From contig JBDREC010000001.1 of assembly GCA_043820105.1 (NCBI GenBank), forward strand, positions 1 through 64,000: DNA of 64,000 bases. The letters are read 5' to 3'. The position numbers and the translations under genes were made by a program. Numbering within the stretch: the first letter of the stretch is position 1; the number at the start of each line of letters is the position of its first letter. The notes beneath the pieces are model-generated. The model worked only from the letters and a program-made list of their open reading frames with translations. It was not told the origin of the DNA and ran no database searches. The DNA comes from JBDREC01 sp043820105 [NCBI: Pseudomonadota bacterium] (GTDB lineage Bacteria > Bdellovibrionota_F > JAHFAK01). Of this stretch, positions 19,701 to 28,215 are shown piece after piece.

Positions 19701-21315
19701 CTTGTGCAAGAGATTGAGAAACACTTCTTCCTTCTAAAAGGTCTTCAGCCAAATCAACTGCAGCCACTATTTGCCTGTGGCCAAGCAGAAAAATTAAACT
19801 CTCAACTGAAAGGCCTATTATTGCTGAACTAAAAGTTGCACCAAGTGTAGCAACTCCAAAGATGGCTCCGCCCATATAACTGCCAATTAAAGATCCAAAA
19901 GGTCCTGCTACTGTAAAAAGTCCAACCATTAATGTAGTAGTAACTGCAAATTTTGTGCTGGCTTTAAGACATTGTCTAAATCTTTCTTTTCTTTTTATAT
20001 ACTCCCAACCAGCATCATGTATAATCCCATCAGGACCGACATGAAGCTTTCCAAATGAATTTTGATAGGCCTTTTGCGCCTGACTGGCCTTTTCCTCAAT
20101 TTTTGAAAGCAGTTCTTCTTTGGCTAATGTCTCATCAGGATCCTGTAAAAACTCATAAGCTTTTATAAGCTTTTGCTTTGCATTTATTAGTCCATTATAA
20201 GTTTCCATTGTAGACACATTATGATCTTTATATTTTCTTGCTAAAGATAAGGCCTCTTCTATTTCTACAATTTGCATAATCATTGATATAAAAGAAGATC
20301 CCAAATAAAAATATCCTGATGCCTCTTCAAAATTACTTTTTTCATGTGACTCAATGGCTAGGTCATAATATAGGTAGATACCTTTTAAAATTGGAACTAA
20401 AAACTTTATATTTTCTTCTGAAGTCTTTGATAAATCCCCACTTGTCGATATCTCTTCTAAAAAAGAAATGTTTTGAGCTCTTTGAGATCCAAGAGCCAAT
20501 ATGTTAAATAATAAAAGCAGTCTGTCTATTTGATTCGCGTCAACAATTGATTCTCCGTCTTTTAGTTTTTCAAACAATAATTTGAGCTTCTCTACTTCAA
20601 GCGAATATTTTTCCTTAACTGTGCCAGGAATCAATTCTAAATAAGCAGCAAGTTTTGCTTCTTTTTTTATTATAGAAACTTTTTCTTCATCTATTTCCAA
20701 AAACTGCTGATAATTTTCAGGAAGCTTAACAAATATTTCATTATAGTAATAGTTTGCGCCAAGCTCATTTTTCACATCATAAATAAATTTCAAAAACATT
20801 TTTTTATTGTCAGTTACTTCAATCATTTTTTGAAATAAATAAAGACCAGTATAAGAATCAATTTGAAATATATTTGAAAACAATAAAGCAGCCATAGAAA
20901 TATCGATATTTTTTAACTCATCAACAACAATACCTGCTCTTAAAAACTGAGTAGTTGAATTGAATGTTTGTCGTGTTAAAATCAGTTCTTTTACAAAAAT
21001 CATACTAACAAATTCACATCTTTTCTTTGAATCAAATTCTTGTAAGACAATCATTGGTGGATTATTTATATATTCATAAACATCTTGCCTTGAAATGCTT
21101 TCTTTATTAGCATCAATTTTTGCAAGTTTTAAAGCATCAGCTCTATCAGCTCCTAGTCTAGTGCTAATAATCTTTAATCCTTCTGAATACTTTTCTTTTA
21201 ACTCTAACCTTTCATTATTATTAAAGATATCAAATGCATATAATATTCCTGGAGAAATGGCATAAAAAAACAAAAATATTGCAAAGAATATGATTTTTTT
21301 GATTTTGCTCAACAT
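16705..21315 (-). CDS. Large exported/membrane protein with two FHA domains and a C-terminal calpain-like cysteine protease domain
   Basis: 1536 residues. The N-terminus is a signal or anchor helix. A helical region of ~440 residues is followed by a Gly/Ala-rich hydrophobic stretch (~residues 455-510) able to span the membrane, then a charged coiled coil (~670-715). FHA domain 1 (~845-925) has the phosphopeptide-binding motifs SRKHAAI and DRGSKNGTFINGEKI. FHA domain 2 (~1000-1080) is diverged (IGRGEL, SSEHLRF). The C-terminal ~260 residues look like a calpain (C2) papain-fold domain: QANVGNCNIIALFNSF has the Gln/Cys region (Cys near 1283), FHGYSIKSV the His and VVNPW the Asn. The start is set at the ATG at 21315 because the longer frame would run into the sigma-54 promoter at 21374-21389. 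Substrate and membrane orientation are unknown. Confidence 0.82.
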   Translation of the reverse strand: MLSKIKKIIFFAIFLFFYAISPGILYAFDIFNNNERLELKEKYSEGLKIISTRLGADRADALKLAKIDANKESISRQDVYEYINNPPMIVLQEFDSKKRCEFVSMIFVKELILTRQTFNSTTQFLRAGIVVDELKNIDISMAALLFSNIFQIDSYTGLYLFQKMIEVTDNKKMFLKFIYDVKNELGANYYYNEIFVKLPENYQQFLEIDEEKVSIIKKEAKLAAYLELIPGTVKEKYSLEVEKLKLLFEKLKDGESIVDANQIDRLLLLFNILALGSQRAQNISFLEEISTSGDLSKTSEENIKFLVPILKGIYLYYDLAIESHEKSNFEEASGYFYLGSSFISMIMQIVEIEEALSLARKYKDHNVSTMETYNGLINAKQKLIKAYEFLQDPDETLAKEELLSKIEEKASQAQKAYQNSFGKLHVGPDGIIHDAGWEYIKRKERFRQCLKASTKFAVTTTLMVGLFTVAGPFGSLIGSYMGGAIFGVATLGATFSSAIIGLSVESLIFLLGHRQIVAAVDLAEDLLEGRSVSQSLAQAADTVSFESGKELVSEYSHTVVSLGVLKSLTHSAQIAMQKGYITDSTFGHGISFLAEMTGMGMGGLTVEAARYAMGADDVYVIVNGEVKKVESIKDIINLNVAVDSVKGTFSTVLSYRIAGRLVKPLSTRFVLAIRQKQAKAELELLDSQTRELRQRLELEKSEELRVKIALELVNKQAKVLARIFPLLDAEARAELEKVYEETLAMQAALTHPEEVQAFAQREAAAPAPSEADPITRADHNFNVADQVKVQGETGVWEVMERIGDNDLVVSRFDNGIFSEGEDGFSMRVIDASQVKKYVPVLRDLNKFDEGEICYLSQGAVFESFELASILISRKHAAIRFYENQYEIMDRGSKNGTFINGEKIRESDGWVLVDAYDVIKIGDLEFRVPFRIERLSIGDYVRVNNQPQVFIISYIEGDSATLYYKSAEKDQRPGAIPAFRTAKLSELSPWVQNFDLSRRLKEKKPLVIGRGELIGNLDFSDSQISSEHLRFSRQLDQVFVENLNARHDLYIIYEDGHVENIEYGQRVKIKPGNILHFGRTRIRIDFKISKARKAFLKTIRRIFPEKLPMDKSEVSSEVLLSTEDIGFFIDDTGANQTALRMPAVLADSPLKEYDGFALFDHVYVRRPSSDVVEEGFEIIYISEDGKMIARRLIKEEKRGQVTYRQANEDEPVEFVKGLSSYKTVWPKSLIESSEIGMTHTIASVRARFARRRFKAEAGMDDRVMSSHAEVNGFFLNPPRQANVGNCNIIALFNSFDKDPNFMALMQYSIRKNHDGSFDVKIPFGLSHGRTIRVLPQDIQAHQNKNFGKPLLYSKTGEIDTRETLYPPSGSEGWKVLEAVIMLERFGNIDRAKLETVSTGQVFEIFFGKNLKYRKIGSGTKPLSSASKIYYKRLAEKFLSRFHNGRYAATASTEAAPKGKQNHKGGDDTNEDIFFYRHGKKWVYFHGYSIKSVDRHRKMVIVVNPWRPNEDIVISFDQFFDIFTKINYGKIEFGKLLF

Positions 21316-21373
21316 TTTTATTAAATGCTCCCCTATTTTAAGTCGCAAGTCGTATGTCATAAGTCGTAAATAA

Positions 21374-21470
21374 TGCAAATCCTATACCATTTAAATGCAT
21401 TTGTTTTTATCGTTTAATATCAATAATATATATCAATAAAACAGGCTTTCTTTTTTTCAAAACCAGGAAA
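21374..21470 (-). promoter_or_regulatory. Sigma-54 promoter plus upstream element for the FHA-calpain gene
   Basis: The minus strand reads TGGTATAGGATTTGCA at 21389-21374, which fits TGGYRYRN4TTGCW with GG and GC 12 bases apart. The upstream element TTTTGAAAAAAAGA (preceded by TTTCC) has its reference G at 21458, exactly 70 bases upstream of the -24 GG. Between promoter and start codon lies a word-like repeat (AAGTCGTAA units, 21341-21370). Confidence 0.72.
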
Positions 21471-21541
21471 ACACAAAGGATTTAAAAAAAAATAAAAAAT
21501 GGCTATTTCAAGTCGCAGAAAAAAAATAAAAAGAAAAACTT

Positions 21542-21635
21542 CCCAAATTATAAAAAAAGAAAATCAAGCAATTTCACCTAACACTTTATTTTCTTTAACC
21601 AATCTCTTAACGTGCCCTTTGGAACAAGAAATGCA
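21542..21635 (+). promoter_or_regulatory. Sigma-54-like promoter plus upstream element for the 21675 gene
   Basis: TGGAACAAGAAATGCA at 21620-21635 has correctly spaced GG/GC but is weaker at two positions. The element TTCCCAAATTATAAAAAAAG lies 70 bases upstream (reference base 21551). It faces away from the FHA-calpain promoter. Confidence 0.55.
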
Positions 21636-21674
21636 TTCATAATTGCAGGACTACAATTTAATTTTGGAGAAATT

Positions 21675-22175
21675 ATGAAAGTCTTATTACTATCAATTTG
21701 TATATCAATAATAGGTTTAGCAACAATTGCAAATTCTTTTGAATGCACTTCAGTTCAAAGAGAGAGCTATTTAAGAGAAATAATTGCTAATGAATGGACT
21801 TATTCAAGACCAGTTAAATATGATAAACCTATGAGGTGGGAAGATAGACAAACCTATGTTTTTAAAATAACTTTTCGTGAATTCAGTGATCACAAGGATG
21901 AAATTGATGTAATTGGAAATATAATTGAAAGTCAATGTATGCCAAGTGGAGCATGTTCCTTTGAAAAACACCTTAGATCAGATTATGTTTTTGTTGATGA
22001 TGATTGCGAAGAACTCGTTTTTCAGAATGTAATAAATGTTAATCGGGATATGCCAACTGAAATATCTAAAAAATTTCAGTTAATATATAAAGATGAAAAA
22101 ATAATTAAATTAAGAAAAATTGATTATGAAGGAAATTTAACACCCGTGATTTTACAAAAGCTTACTAGCAAATAA
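21675..22175 (+). CDS. Small secreted protein of unknown function
   Basis: 166 residues with a cleavable signal peptide (MKVLLLSICISIIGLATIANS, cleavage before FECT). The mature part is charged, beta-rich and has several cysteines (for example IESQCMPSGACSF) that could form disulfides in the periplasm. The ATG at 21675 is chosen because GGAGA lies four bases upstream; a longer frame would begin in the promoter. It is divergent from the FHA-calpain gene, sharing an intergenic region that holds both regulatory elements, which suggests a functional link. No family recognised. Confidence 0.75.
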   Translation: MKVLLLSICISIIGLATIANSFECTSVQRESYLREIIANEWTYSRPVKYDKPMRWEDRQTYVFKITFREFSDHKDEIDVIGNIIESQCMPSGACSFEKHLRSDYVFVDDDCEELVFQNVINVNRDMPTEISKKFQLIYKDEKIIKLRKIDYEGNLTPVILQKLTSK

Positions 22176-22197
22176 GCGTTAATCGCAGAGCAGGCAC

Positions 22198-23313
22198 TTA
22201 TTCTTCAGTAATTTCAAATGACAGTCTAGGAAGTGCTGGAAAAATTTCTTCGTCAAGATCCCACAACTGGTTTTCATTTTGATCTACAAAATTTAAGGAG
22301 TTTGAGTTATCAAAATCAACAACAACATTGTATGTTACGCCTTCTTCTAAAACGTCAGTAATTTCAACAAGTTCCTCTTCGTTTGCTTCAGCCTGAGCAT
22401 CCAAAGTTTCACTTGGATCTGGTTCAACAAAAAATTCCACAGCTGCATCCGGAGCTTCAACTGTAGGATTATTTGGTATTAAATATACCATGTTATGAGC
22501 GATTCCATCAGAATGTGCAGGCCATTCTCTTGGAACATAGATTCCCCTTGTGGCATCCGCGGCACCTGCTTCATAAATTGAATAATCTTCAGGTCTTACA
22601 TTTGTTAATTCCTGAGTCGCTTCATCCATAAATAAGAAAATCTCTTCATTATCAAAATCTGGATCATCAAATAAAAAGTCTCCTCTTTCCAAAGTATCTT
22701 CAACATCATCATCAACAAAATCAGCAATATCTGTGATCAAATCTGTCATAACTAGTTGAAAATCCAAATATCCTGATTCATTATCATAAGGTATTCTCAT
22801 CTGTTCAATTAAAGAAGAAACTGAAAAACCACCGATACAGTTATTGGTCAACTGAGTAAGATCAATGTCAGCCTCAATTGTCACGGGATTTGCAAAATCA
22901 TATTCATATGCAGAGGCCCAGTTTGTTATTCTATAGGTTTCCTCAACAAGATTAGAATCATCTTCTTGAGCTAAATAAAAGCCGGTACTGCAACTATAAC
23001 AGGTATTATCAGATGAATCATAACAGCTTAGTATGTCAATGTAATCCATTACCCAGAGATGTTCTTCAGGTTGATCAACAAAAGTCGTAGCTTTAAAATT
23101 AGATCCAGAAGCAAGTTCAAAGCTAAATTTAATTGATGCTTTGCTATCAGAGTCTGTCGTACTACCTTCAATAGTACCTGTACCATCAGCAGTATCAGTA
23201 CCATCAATAGTATCACTTCCATCACCTGAGCTTCCATCAGAATTAGATAACATTTCACAAGAAGCAAATATTAATGAAATTGATAAAATAAAGATAAGTA
23301 ATAAATGTCTCAT
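22198..23313 (-). CDS. Lipoprotein with Asp/Gly/Thr-rich linker, unknown function
   Basis: 371 residues. The lipoprotein signal ends in LIFASCEM. A 35-residue low-complexity linker (GSDTIDGTDTADGTGTIEG) precedes an acidic beta-rich domain that starts KASIKFSFELASGSNF and has a CYDSSDNTCYSCSTGF disulfide-prone loop. Late segments resemble DUF4382/Ig-like lipoprotein folds but I cannot name one. A strong AAGGAGGG ribosome site precedes the ATG. It is convergent with the small secreted gene and has no sigma-54 site. Confidence 0.8.
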   Translation of the reverse strand: MRHLLLIFILSISLIFASCEMLSNSDGSSGDGSDTIDGTDTADGTGTIEGSTTDSDSKASIKFSFELASGSNFKATTFVDQPEEHLWVMDYIDILSCYDSSDNTCYSCSTGFYLAQEDDSNLVEETYRITNWASAYEYDFANPVTIEADIDLTQLTNNCIGGFSVSSLIEQMRIPYDNESGYLDFQLVMTDLITDIADFVDDDVEDTLERGDFLFDDPDFDNEEIFLFMDEATQELTNVRPEDYSIYEAGAADATRGIYVPREWPAHSDGIAHNMVYLIPNNPTVEAPDAAVEFFVEPDPSETLDAQAEANEEELVEITDVLEEGVTYNVVVDFDNSNSLNFVDQNENQLWDLDEEIFPALPRLSFEITEE

Positions 23314-23475
23314 ACCCGGCCCTCCTTAGATAGTAATAAAGTTTTACTGAATTTCTAATTATATCATACCTTATATATAAACACAAATCTGTAATATTGG
23401 TCACAAGGGATAAATTAATTCAAAATTCAAAATTTGAATTTCAAAAGAGTGTAAAATTCAATAAAAAAATGATAG

Positions 23476-23572
23476 TTTCCCAAATTTGAAAAAAAGAAAG
23501 CAAAACACCTCGACATAACTGTTTGTTTTAATTGAGCTATTAGATTGTTGCTGAAATGGCACCAACTTTGCT
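23476..23572 (+). promoter_or_regulatory. Sigma-54 promoter plus upstream element for the 23619 gene
   Basis: TGGCACCAACTTTGCT at 23557-23572 is a near-consensus -24/-12 site. The element TTTCCCAAATTTGAAAAAAA (followed by GA) at 23476-23497 has its reference G at 23488, 70 bases before the GG. Confidence 0.8.
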
Positions 23573-23618
23573 ATAAATAGAAATAGGTTTAACATAAAAC
23601 ATTTTAAAGGGAGGATTT

Positions 23619-24491
23619 ATGAGAAATATTATAGTAAGGACAGAAAAAAGGATTATAACCTTAATAATAGGCTTGTTTTTATCAAGCATGATAGTTATTG
23701 GATGTGGAGCAACAAATAATCCATCATTTAATGAATCAGAAGAAGGCTTTTTAAATTCAGAATCAATGGCGAATGTAAATGTTACAGTAAAATCAAGTGT
23801 AACCTTATCTAACCTGTTATTATCAGCTGATGATGAATCAGGTGAACCTGTATTAGAAAACATTTCTTTAGCTGAAATCTCAGGCGATTACCAAGCAAAT
23901 TTTAGTCAGCTTCCAGGAACATATACATACACCTTAACGGGTTTTGCAAATTCAACAGCCTTTACCTTAGAACAAGAAGCCACAATTACATTATCTTCAA
24001 GCTTAAATGTAATTGAATTTACATATTTTGAAGGTGGATCTCAAGTTCAAGATGATCTTTTTGATGCTCCTGAAGCTTCAGTTCAAACTGAACTTATTAT
24101 TAAAGAATATAATATTAGTATTGAAGACCTGCAAATCAATTATGTAAGTGACATTGTAACAACAGTAAATTTTAATTTATCATCTGATATTACCTCAATG
24201 GTTGAATTTAGTACTGAAAAAGTTGAACTAGAATATGATTATTTAATTTCTTATCAACTTTTAGATAAAACTGGCAATGTACTTGATATATTTATAGATC
24301 CAAGTGCAAGCATGGCAGTAACATATGATATCAATGATGATTTCGACATAAGTATCAGCTCCGTATTTAATTCATCCTACTCAGGTAGCGAAGCTGCAAG
24401 TGTTTCAATCAGTATTGATGTTAACACAACATCACCAAATAATACAGCATCTGAGGCACATACAGAAGTTAATGGAAGTTTTGATATATAA
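23619..24491 (+). CDS. Ig-like lipoprotein (paralogue family A)
   Basis: 290 residues with a lipoprotein signal ending in MIVIGCGA. A ~100-residue beta-sandwich-like domain (NVNVTVKSS... ending NVIEFTYFEGG) is shared with the proteins at 32695 and 36517, whose equivalents end in VEFNYF and VTMEYFYG. The C-terminal half is a second beta-rich domain. The presumed location is the outer membrane. A GGGAGG site precedes the ATG, which lies about 47 bases after the sigma-54 promoter. Transcribed alone. Function unknown. Confidence 0.8.
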   Translation: MRNIIVRTEKRIITLIIGLFLSSMIVIGCGATNNPSFNESEEGFLNSESMANVNVTVKSSVTLSNLLLSADDESGEPVLENISLAEISGDYQANFSQLPGTYTYTLTGFANSTAFTLEQEATITLSSSLNVIEFTYFEGGSQVQDDLFDAPEASVQTELIIKEYNISIEDLQINYVSDIVTTVNFNLSSDITSMVEFSTEKVELEYDYLISYQLLDKTGNVLDIFIDPSASMAVTYDINDDFDISISSVFNSSYSGSEAASVSISIDVNTTSPNNTASEAHTEVNGSFDI

Positions 24492-24599
24492 ACCCCAATA
24501 AAATCATTCCTCCAAATGGCTGGTACAAAATGCCTAAAGCAAGTTAACATAATCAAAATGCTTAATCACAATTATAATTCCTCATTATAAACCTTTACA

Positions 24600-24696
24600 T
24601 TTCCCTTTTTGAAAAAAAAGATTTTCACATAACACCCGGCAAGCTTTTATTTTCATTATCAAATGCAAACCAATTCACCTTGGCACACAATTTGAA
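24600..24696 (+). promoter_or_regulatory. Sigma-54 promoter plus upstream element for the 24786 operon
   Basis: TGGCACACAATTTGAA at 24681-24696 (the -12 GC is GA). The element TTTCCCTTTTTGAAAAAAAA at 24600-24619 (then GA) has reference G 24611, 71 bases before the GG at 24682. The rest of 24492-24785 is noncoding. Confidence 0.75.
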
Positions 24697-24785
24697 TAAA
24701 AAAAACAAAGCAATTGTGAAAAAATACATCTTTTGGTTATTTCAGAGAAGAAGACAGATTTTATCTTTAACCAAAGGAGGAAAGT

Positions 24786-26201
24786 ATGAAAGCACAATTA
24801 TGGAAAATTTCCCTTTCAATGGCCACATTTATTATTCTAATAGGTTGTGGCGATTTTCAAAACTCTGATTTTATCCAAGAAAACATTGAAAACAGTCAAG
24901 AGATCCAAGGGCTTGATAATGAAACAAATCATAACGCAAGTGATATGAAAATGCAAATAAGTCTTGAAAAATCTCCTCAACTTCAAAGCATATCATACTG
25001 CAATGGAGAAGCCTTTACAACAATCCAGGCTGCAATTGATGATGCACCTGACTATTCCACAATAAAACTTCCAGATGGATTTTATACTGAAAAATTTTAC
25101 ATTTCAGATAGAAGTGGCCTAACAATTAAACCCTGCAGTAAAAATAGTGTTATTTTATTTAGACCATACAATGAAAATACTATTTTAATATCAAGTTCAA
25201 CAGATATAAACATCCAAGGTTTTATTTTTACTGAAGGAAGTAATAACAATGGAAAGGCTCAGATTGATGCCACTGGCAACAAAACGACAAATCTTAAAAT
25301 AATTCAGAACATATTTGAAAATGTAAAAACTGGTCTTAAGATTAACTATTATTCAAATGATCTTTTAATAAAATATAATGTTTTTAGGAATATTGAACAA
25401 GGAATCAGCATTACAGATAAAACTCAAAGTGCATTACAAGATAACATTGTTCTGGGCAATCATTCCATTAATGTTCTAAAAAACAACTTTGAAAATACCG
25501 CGAGTGCTTTACAGTTTTATGGATATAATCCTAATGTTAGTAATTATTTTGAATATTCAAGAATTATTGACTCCAATCAAATGATTTTTAACGAATATTC
25601 TAGTAACGATCCCTATATACTATACAGGGGTATATTTTTGAACTTGCAAGGTCCCCATCAGCATACTACAGCTATTACAAACAATATTATCTCTGGATAT
25701 GAAAAAGGAATTAGTCTTAGTCATTTTTCAAGCACTTATGCAGATTTTGAAAATTTTTATCTCATAAATAATACATTTGCCAATAATGGCTCAGCCCTTT
25801 ATTCCCAGTACATGAGCAATAATCTTAGTAGCATAAGCATGTTAAACAATATTTTTATTGATAATGATTATGTATGGTTTACAGAAAATCCTTTTGATAC
25901 TTTTCCTTCTTTTCATTATTCACTGTTTTTTAACAATACTTCCCTTTTGGGAGAAATAAGAGGCATTAGAATCAGTGCCTATGGAATTAAGTATTTATCA
26001 GGATATGCAAATATTACTAACCAAGATCCAATGCTCGATTCCAATTTGAGATTAAAACAGGGATCTCCTTGTATTAATACAGGAACAAGTTCACCCCTTA
26101 CCCCTAGCCATGACATTGATAATAACCCAAGACCTCTTTATAACAACTATGACATAGGTGCTTCTGAATATAAGATAAAAATATCCAAGAGAAGCTCTTA
26201 A
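24786..26201 (+). CDS. Right-handed parallel beta-helix lipoprotein
   Basis: 471 residues. The lipoprotein signal ends in IILIGCGDF. After a ~60-residue linker the sequence AFTTIQAAIDDAPDYSTIKL is the classic first rung of pectate-lyase-like/DUF1565 beta-helices, followed by many rungs of the N-x-I/L-x-x-N-x-F type and an LDSNLRLKQGSPCINTG closing motif. Such helices bind or cleave polysaccharide, but no catalytic set can be assigned. An AAAGGAGG ribosome site precedes the ATG. It is the first gene after a sigma-54 promoter, and a broken lipoprotein gene follows 79 bases later. Confidence 0.88.
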   Translation: MKAQLWKISLSMATFIILIGCGDFQNSDFIQENIENSQEIQGLDNETNHNASDMKMQISLEKSPQLQSISYCNGEAFTTIQAAIDDAPDYSTIKLPDGFYTEKFYISDRSGLTIKPCSKNSVILFRPYNENTILISSSTDINIQGFIFTEGSNNNGKAQIDATGNKTTNLKIIQNIFENVKTGLKINYYSNDLLIKYNVFRNIEQGISITDKTQSALQDNIVLGNHSINVLKNNFENTASALQFYGYNPNVSNYFEYSRIIDSNQMIFNEYSSNDPYILYRGIFLNLQGPHQHTTAITNNIISGYEKGISLSHFSSTYADFENFYLINNTFANNGSALYSQYMSNNLSSISMLNNIFIDNDYVWFTENPFDTFPSFHYSLFFNNTSLLGEIRGIRISAYGIKYLSGYANITNQDPMLDSNLRLKQGSPCINTGTSSPLTPSHDIDNNPRPLYNNYDIGASEYKIKISKRSS

Positions 26202-26280
26202 AATTAGAATTTCTCAGACTAGAAGCCATTTCTATAGCCTGGGATAGTATTTTGAACTTAAAAAAACCAAGGAGGAAATC

Positions 26281-26782
26281 ATGAAAGACAGCATAGTCAA
26301 GGCCTTATTTTCAACAATTATAATAAGCATCATAATGGGTTGCGGTGACTACCAAAACTCAAATACAAGTTCTATAGATCCTTCCAAAAACATTTTAAAT
26401 GTAAAAGCATATGAAAAAATTCAGTGCTATTGAGGGGCTTGGTACAGTTGACATGATGTTCAATGGGTCTAATTCCGAAAGTCTGGCTTTTCCAGATACT
26501 TGTGACGATGCAGGCACACCATCGCAAACCCCAACTCCTTATCCAAATACAGGAAGCACAAGCGACTCAAAAGGTTCAAAAGATGAGGATGGTGAAGAAA
26601 GTGATGAAGATAAAAAAGGAAGCAATGCAGGTCAAGGAGATGACATTATTATGGTGGATATTCCTTCAGATTGGATAGGTGCAAATCATGCAAATGTTGA
26701 ACAACTGTCTGAACTTTCTATTGACCAAATCAACTTAGCACTAAATTTTCTTGTAAACATACAAAATATCATCGAACAATAG
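26281..26782 (+). pseudogene. Frameshifted small lipoprotein gene
   Basis: AAGGAGG precedes an ATG at 26281 whose frame encodes a lipoprotein signal ending IMGCGDYQN, then stops at 26433. A second frame from 26411 continues the product (IEGLGTVDMMFNGSNSES...) for 123 codons, with a Ser/Gly/Asp/Glu/Lys-rich linker. Removing one A from the A6 run at 26414-26419 would join the two into one ~166-residue lipoprotein. The cause may be a real mutation, an assembly error, or slippage on the A-run. The segment NGSNSESLAFPDTC resembles the C-terminal tail of the remnant at 34319-34525. Confidence 0.65.
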
Positions 26783-26809
26783 GTTCCTGTTTTAAAACCT
26801 ATGATTTTC

Positions 26810-27964
26810 TTAAGTCATGATCTTTTCAAAACAATCCTTCCAAAAAATGCAATCTACATTCATTATTTTCTTATTCACGGGATCCTTTGAAATGCAAAAA
26901 GCCTGGGAATTTTCAATATCTTTATTAAAACTAACAAGATTACGAATATGCCTTTCATCAACTTTTTCTGTGGATTTAATTTCAATCAAGGCAATTGGCT
27001 TTCCAGGTCTTTCAATTATCAGATCAATTTCTGCATCATCTTTTGTTCTAAGATATGAAAACTTCCAATCCCTGGATTCATATGAGTTTAATCTAAACAT
27101 TTCATTTATAATAAACTGCTCAAAAGCAATACCATATTCAAAAGTCTTAGGAGCTAGATCTAAAGTTAAGGTTCTATCTAAGGCCCTTTTTACCCCATTA
27201 TCAAAAAAATAAAATTTAGGGTTAGATCTTTGACGCTTACGGATAGACTTTGAAAAAGGTTCTAAAAGATGTCCAATTAATGTATCTTCTAAAATTTCAA
27301 AATAGGACTGAACAGTTTTAACATCAGTCCCAACATCTTTTGCAATGTTAGAAAAATTAATAATCTCACCGTTCATTTGAGCAGCCACATCTAAAAAACG
27401 TCGAAAAGGATCTAGCTTTCTAACAAGCTGTTCTTCTTTAATTTCTTCTTTTAAATAAGTAAGAGCATAAGCCCTTAAAAATGCCTGAATCTCATCTTCA
27501 GTATCAAAATCGAATATTTTGGGTAATGTTCCATATTTTAAGGCTTTATCTAAATCAAAAGCATCTCCTATCTCTAGAAATGCAAGAGAATAAAGGTTAT
27601 AAACAAAAGCGCGTCCTGCCAATAAATTTGAAGCCCCTCTTTTCAACTTTCTAGCACTTGATCCTGTTAATGCAAATTTTAATTTACTTTTTTCAATATA
27701 ATCATGAACAACATTTAGAAGTTTCGGCAGCTTTTGAATTTCATCAATAAAAACCCATTCAAGATTCTTTTTATTATCTATTAAATGTCCTAATATTTCA
27801 GGATTTCTATTTAAATCATCTTCCAGTTCTGGCTCAAGGAGGTTTATAAAAAGACAGGTTTCAGGATCTAGCAAAGACCTTAACAAAGTAGTCTTTCCTG
27901 TCCCCCTGGCCCCAAACAGAAAAAAGCTGTTTGATTTTATTGGATTAATCATTCTTTTAAACAT
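26810..27964 (-). CDS. AAA-type ATPase with DUF4143 (AAA_14) domain
   Basis: 384 residues. Walker A FGARGTGKTTLL is near residue 22, Walker B WVFIDEIQKLPKLLN near 70, and the sensor-like FALTGSSARKLKRG near 98. The C-terminal half is DUF4143, with a winged-helix-like segment and a nuclease-fold tail (KDDAEIDLIIERPGKPIALIEIKS) that keeps the D...E.K pattern of PD-(D/E)XK folds. Members are widespread accessory genes of unclear role, often horizontally moved. It lies inside the lipoprotein region on the opposite strand and is unrelated to its neighbours. A truncated relative lies at 41249-41869. Confidence 0.92.
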   Translation of the reverse strand: MFKRMINPIKSNSFFLFGARGTGKTTLLRSLLDPETCLFINLLEPELEDDLNRNPEILGHLIDNKKNLEWVFIDEIQKLPKLLNVVHDYIEKSKLKFALTGSSARKLKRGASNLLAGRAFVYNLYSLAFLEIGDAFDLDKALKYGTLPKIFDFDTEDEIQAFLRAYALTYLKEEIKEEQLVRKLDPFRRFLDVAAQMNGEIINFSNIAKDVGTDVKTVQSYFEILEDTLIGHLLEPFSKSIRKRQRSNPKFYFFDNGVKRALDRTLTLDLAPKTFEYGIAFEQFIINEMFRLNSYESRDWKFSYLRTKDDAEIDLIIERPGKPIALIEIKSTEKVDERHIRNLVSFNKDIENSQAFCISKDPVNKKIMNVDCIFWKDCFEKIMT

Positions 27965-28037
27965 ACTCCATAAATGTACGCCAATTTTGGGGTTTAGTCA
28001 AGCAATAAATTTAAAAATAAATTTCCCTGATGTAAAA

Positions 28038-28131
28038 TCCTATTTTTGAAAAAAAGATTATTGCCCACCATCCATACATCTATGTTTTTATTGCAAATTA
28101 TCTCTCATGTCTAATTGGCACACAATTTGCT
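28038..28131 (+). promoter_or_regulatory. Sigma-54 promoter plus upstream element for the 28216 gene
   Basis: TGGCACACAATTTGCT at 28116-28131 matches the consensus. The element TCCTATTTTTGAAAAAAAGA at 28038-28057 has reference G 28048, 69 bases before the GG. Confidence 0.85.
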
Positions 28132-28215
28132 CCTTATCTATGCAATAGTAAAAAATGGTTTTAGGGGAGCATATTTTCAAATATCCTAAAACCAAAAAAA
28201 AGCAAGGAGAGGAAA

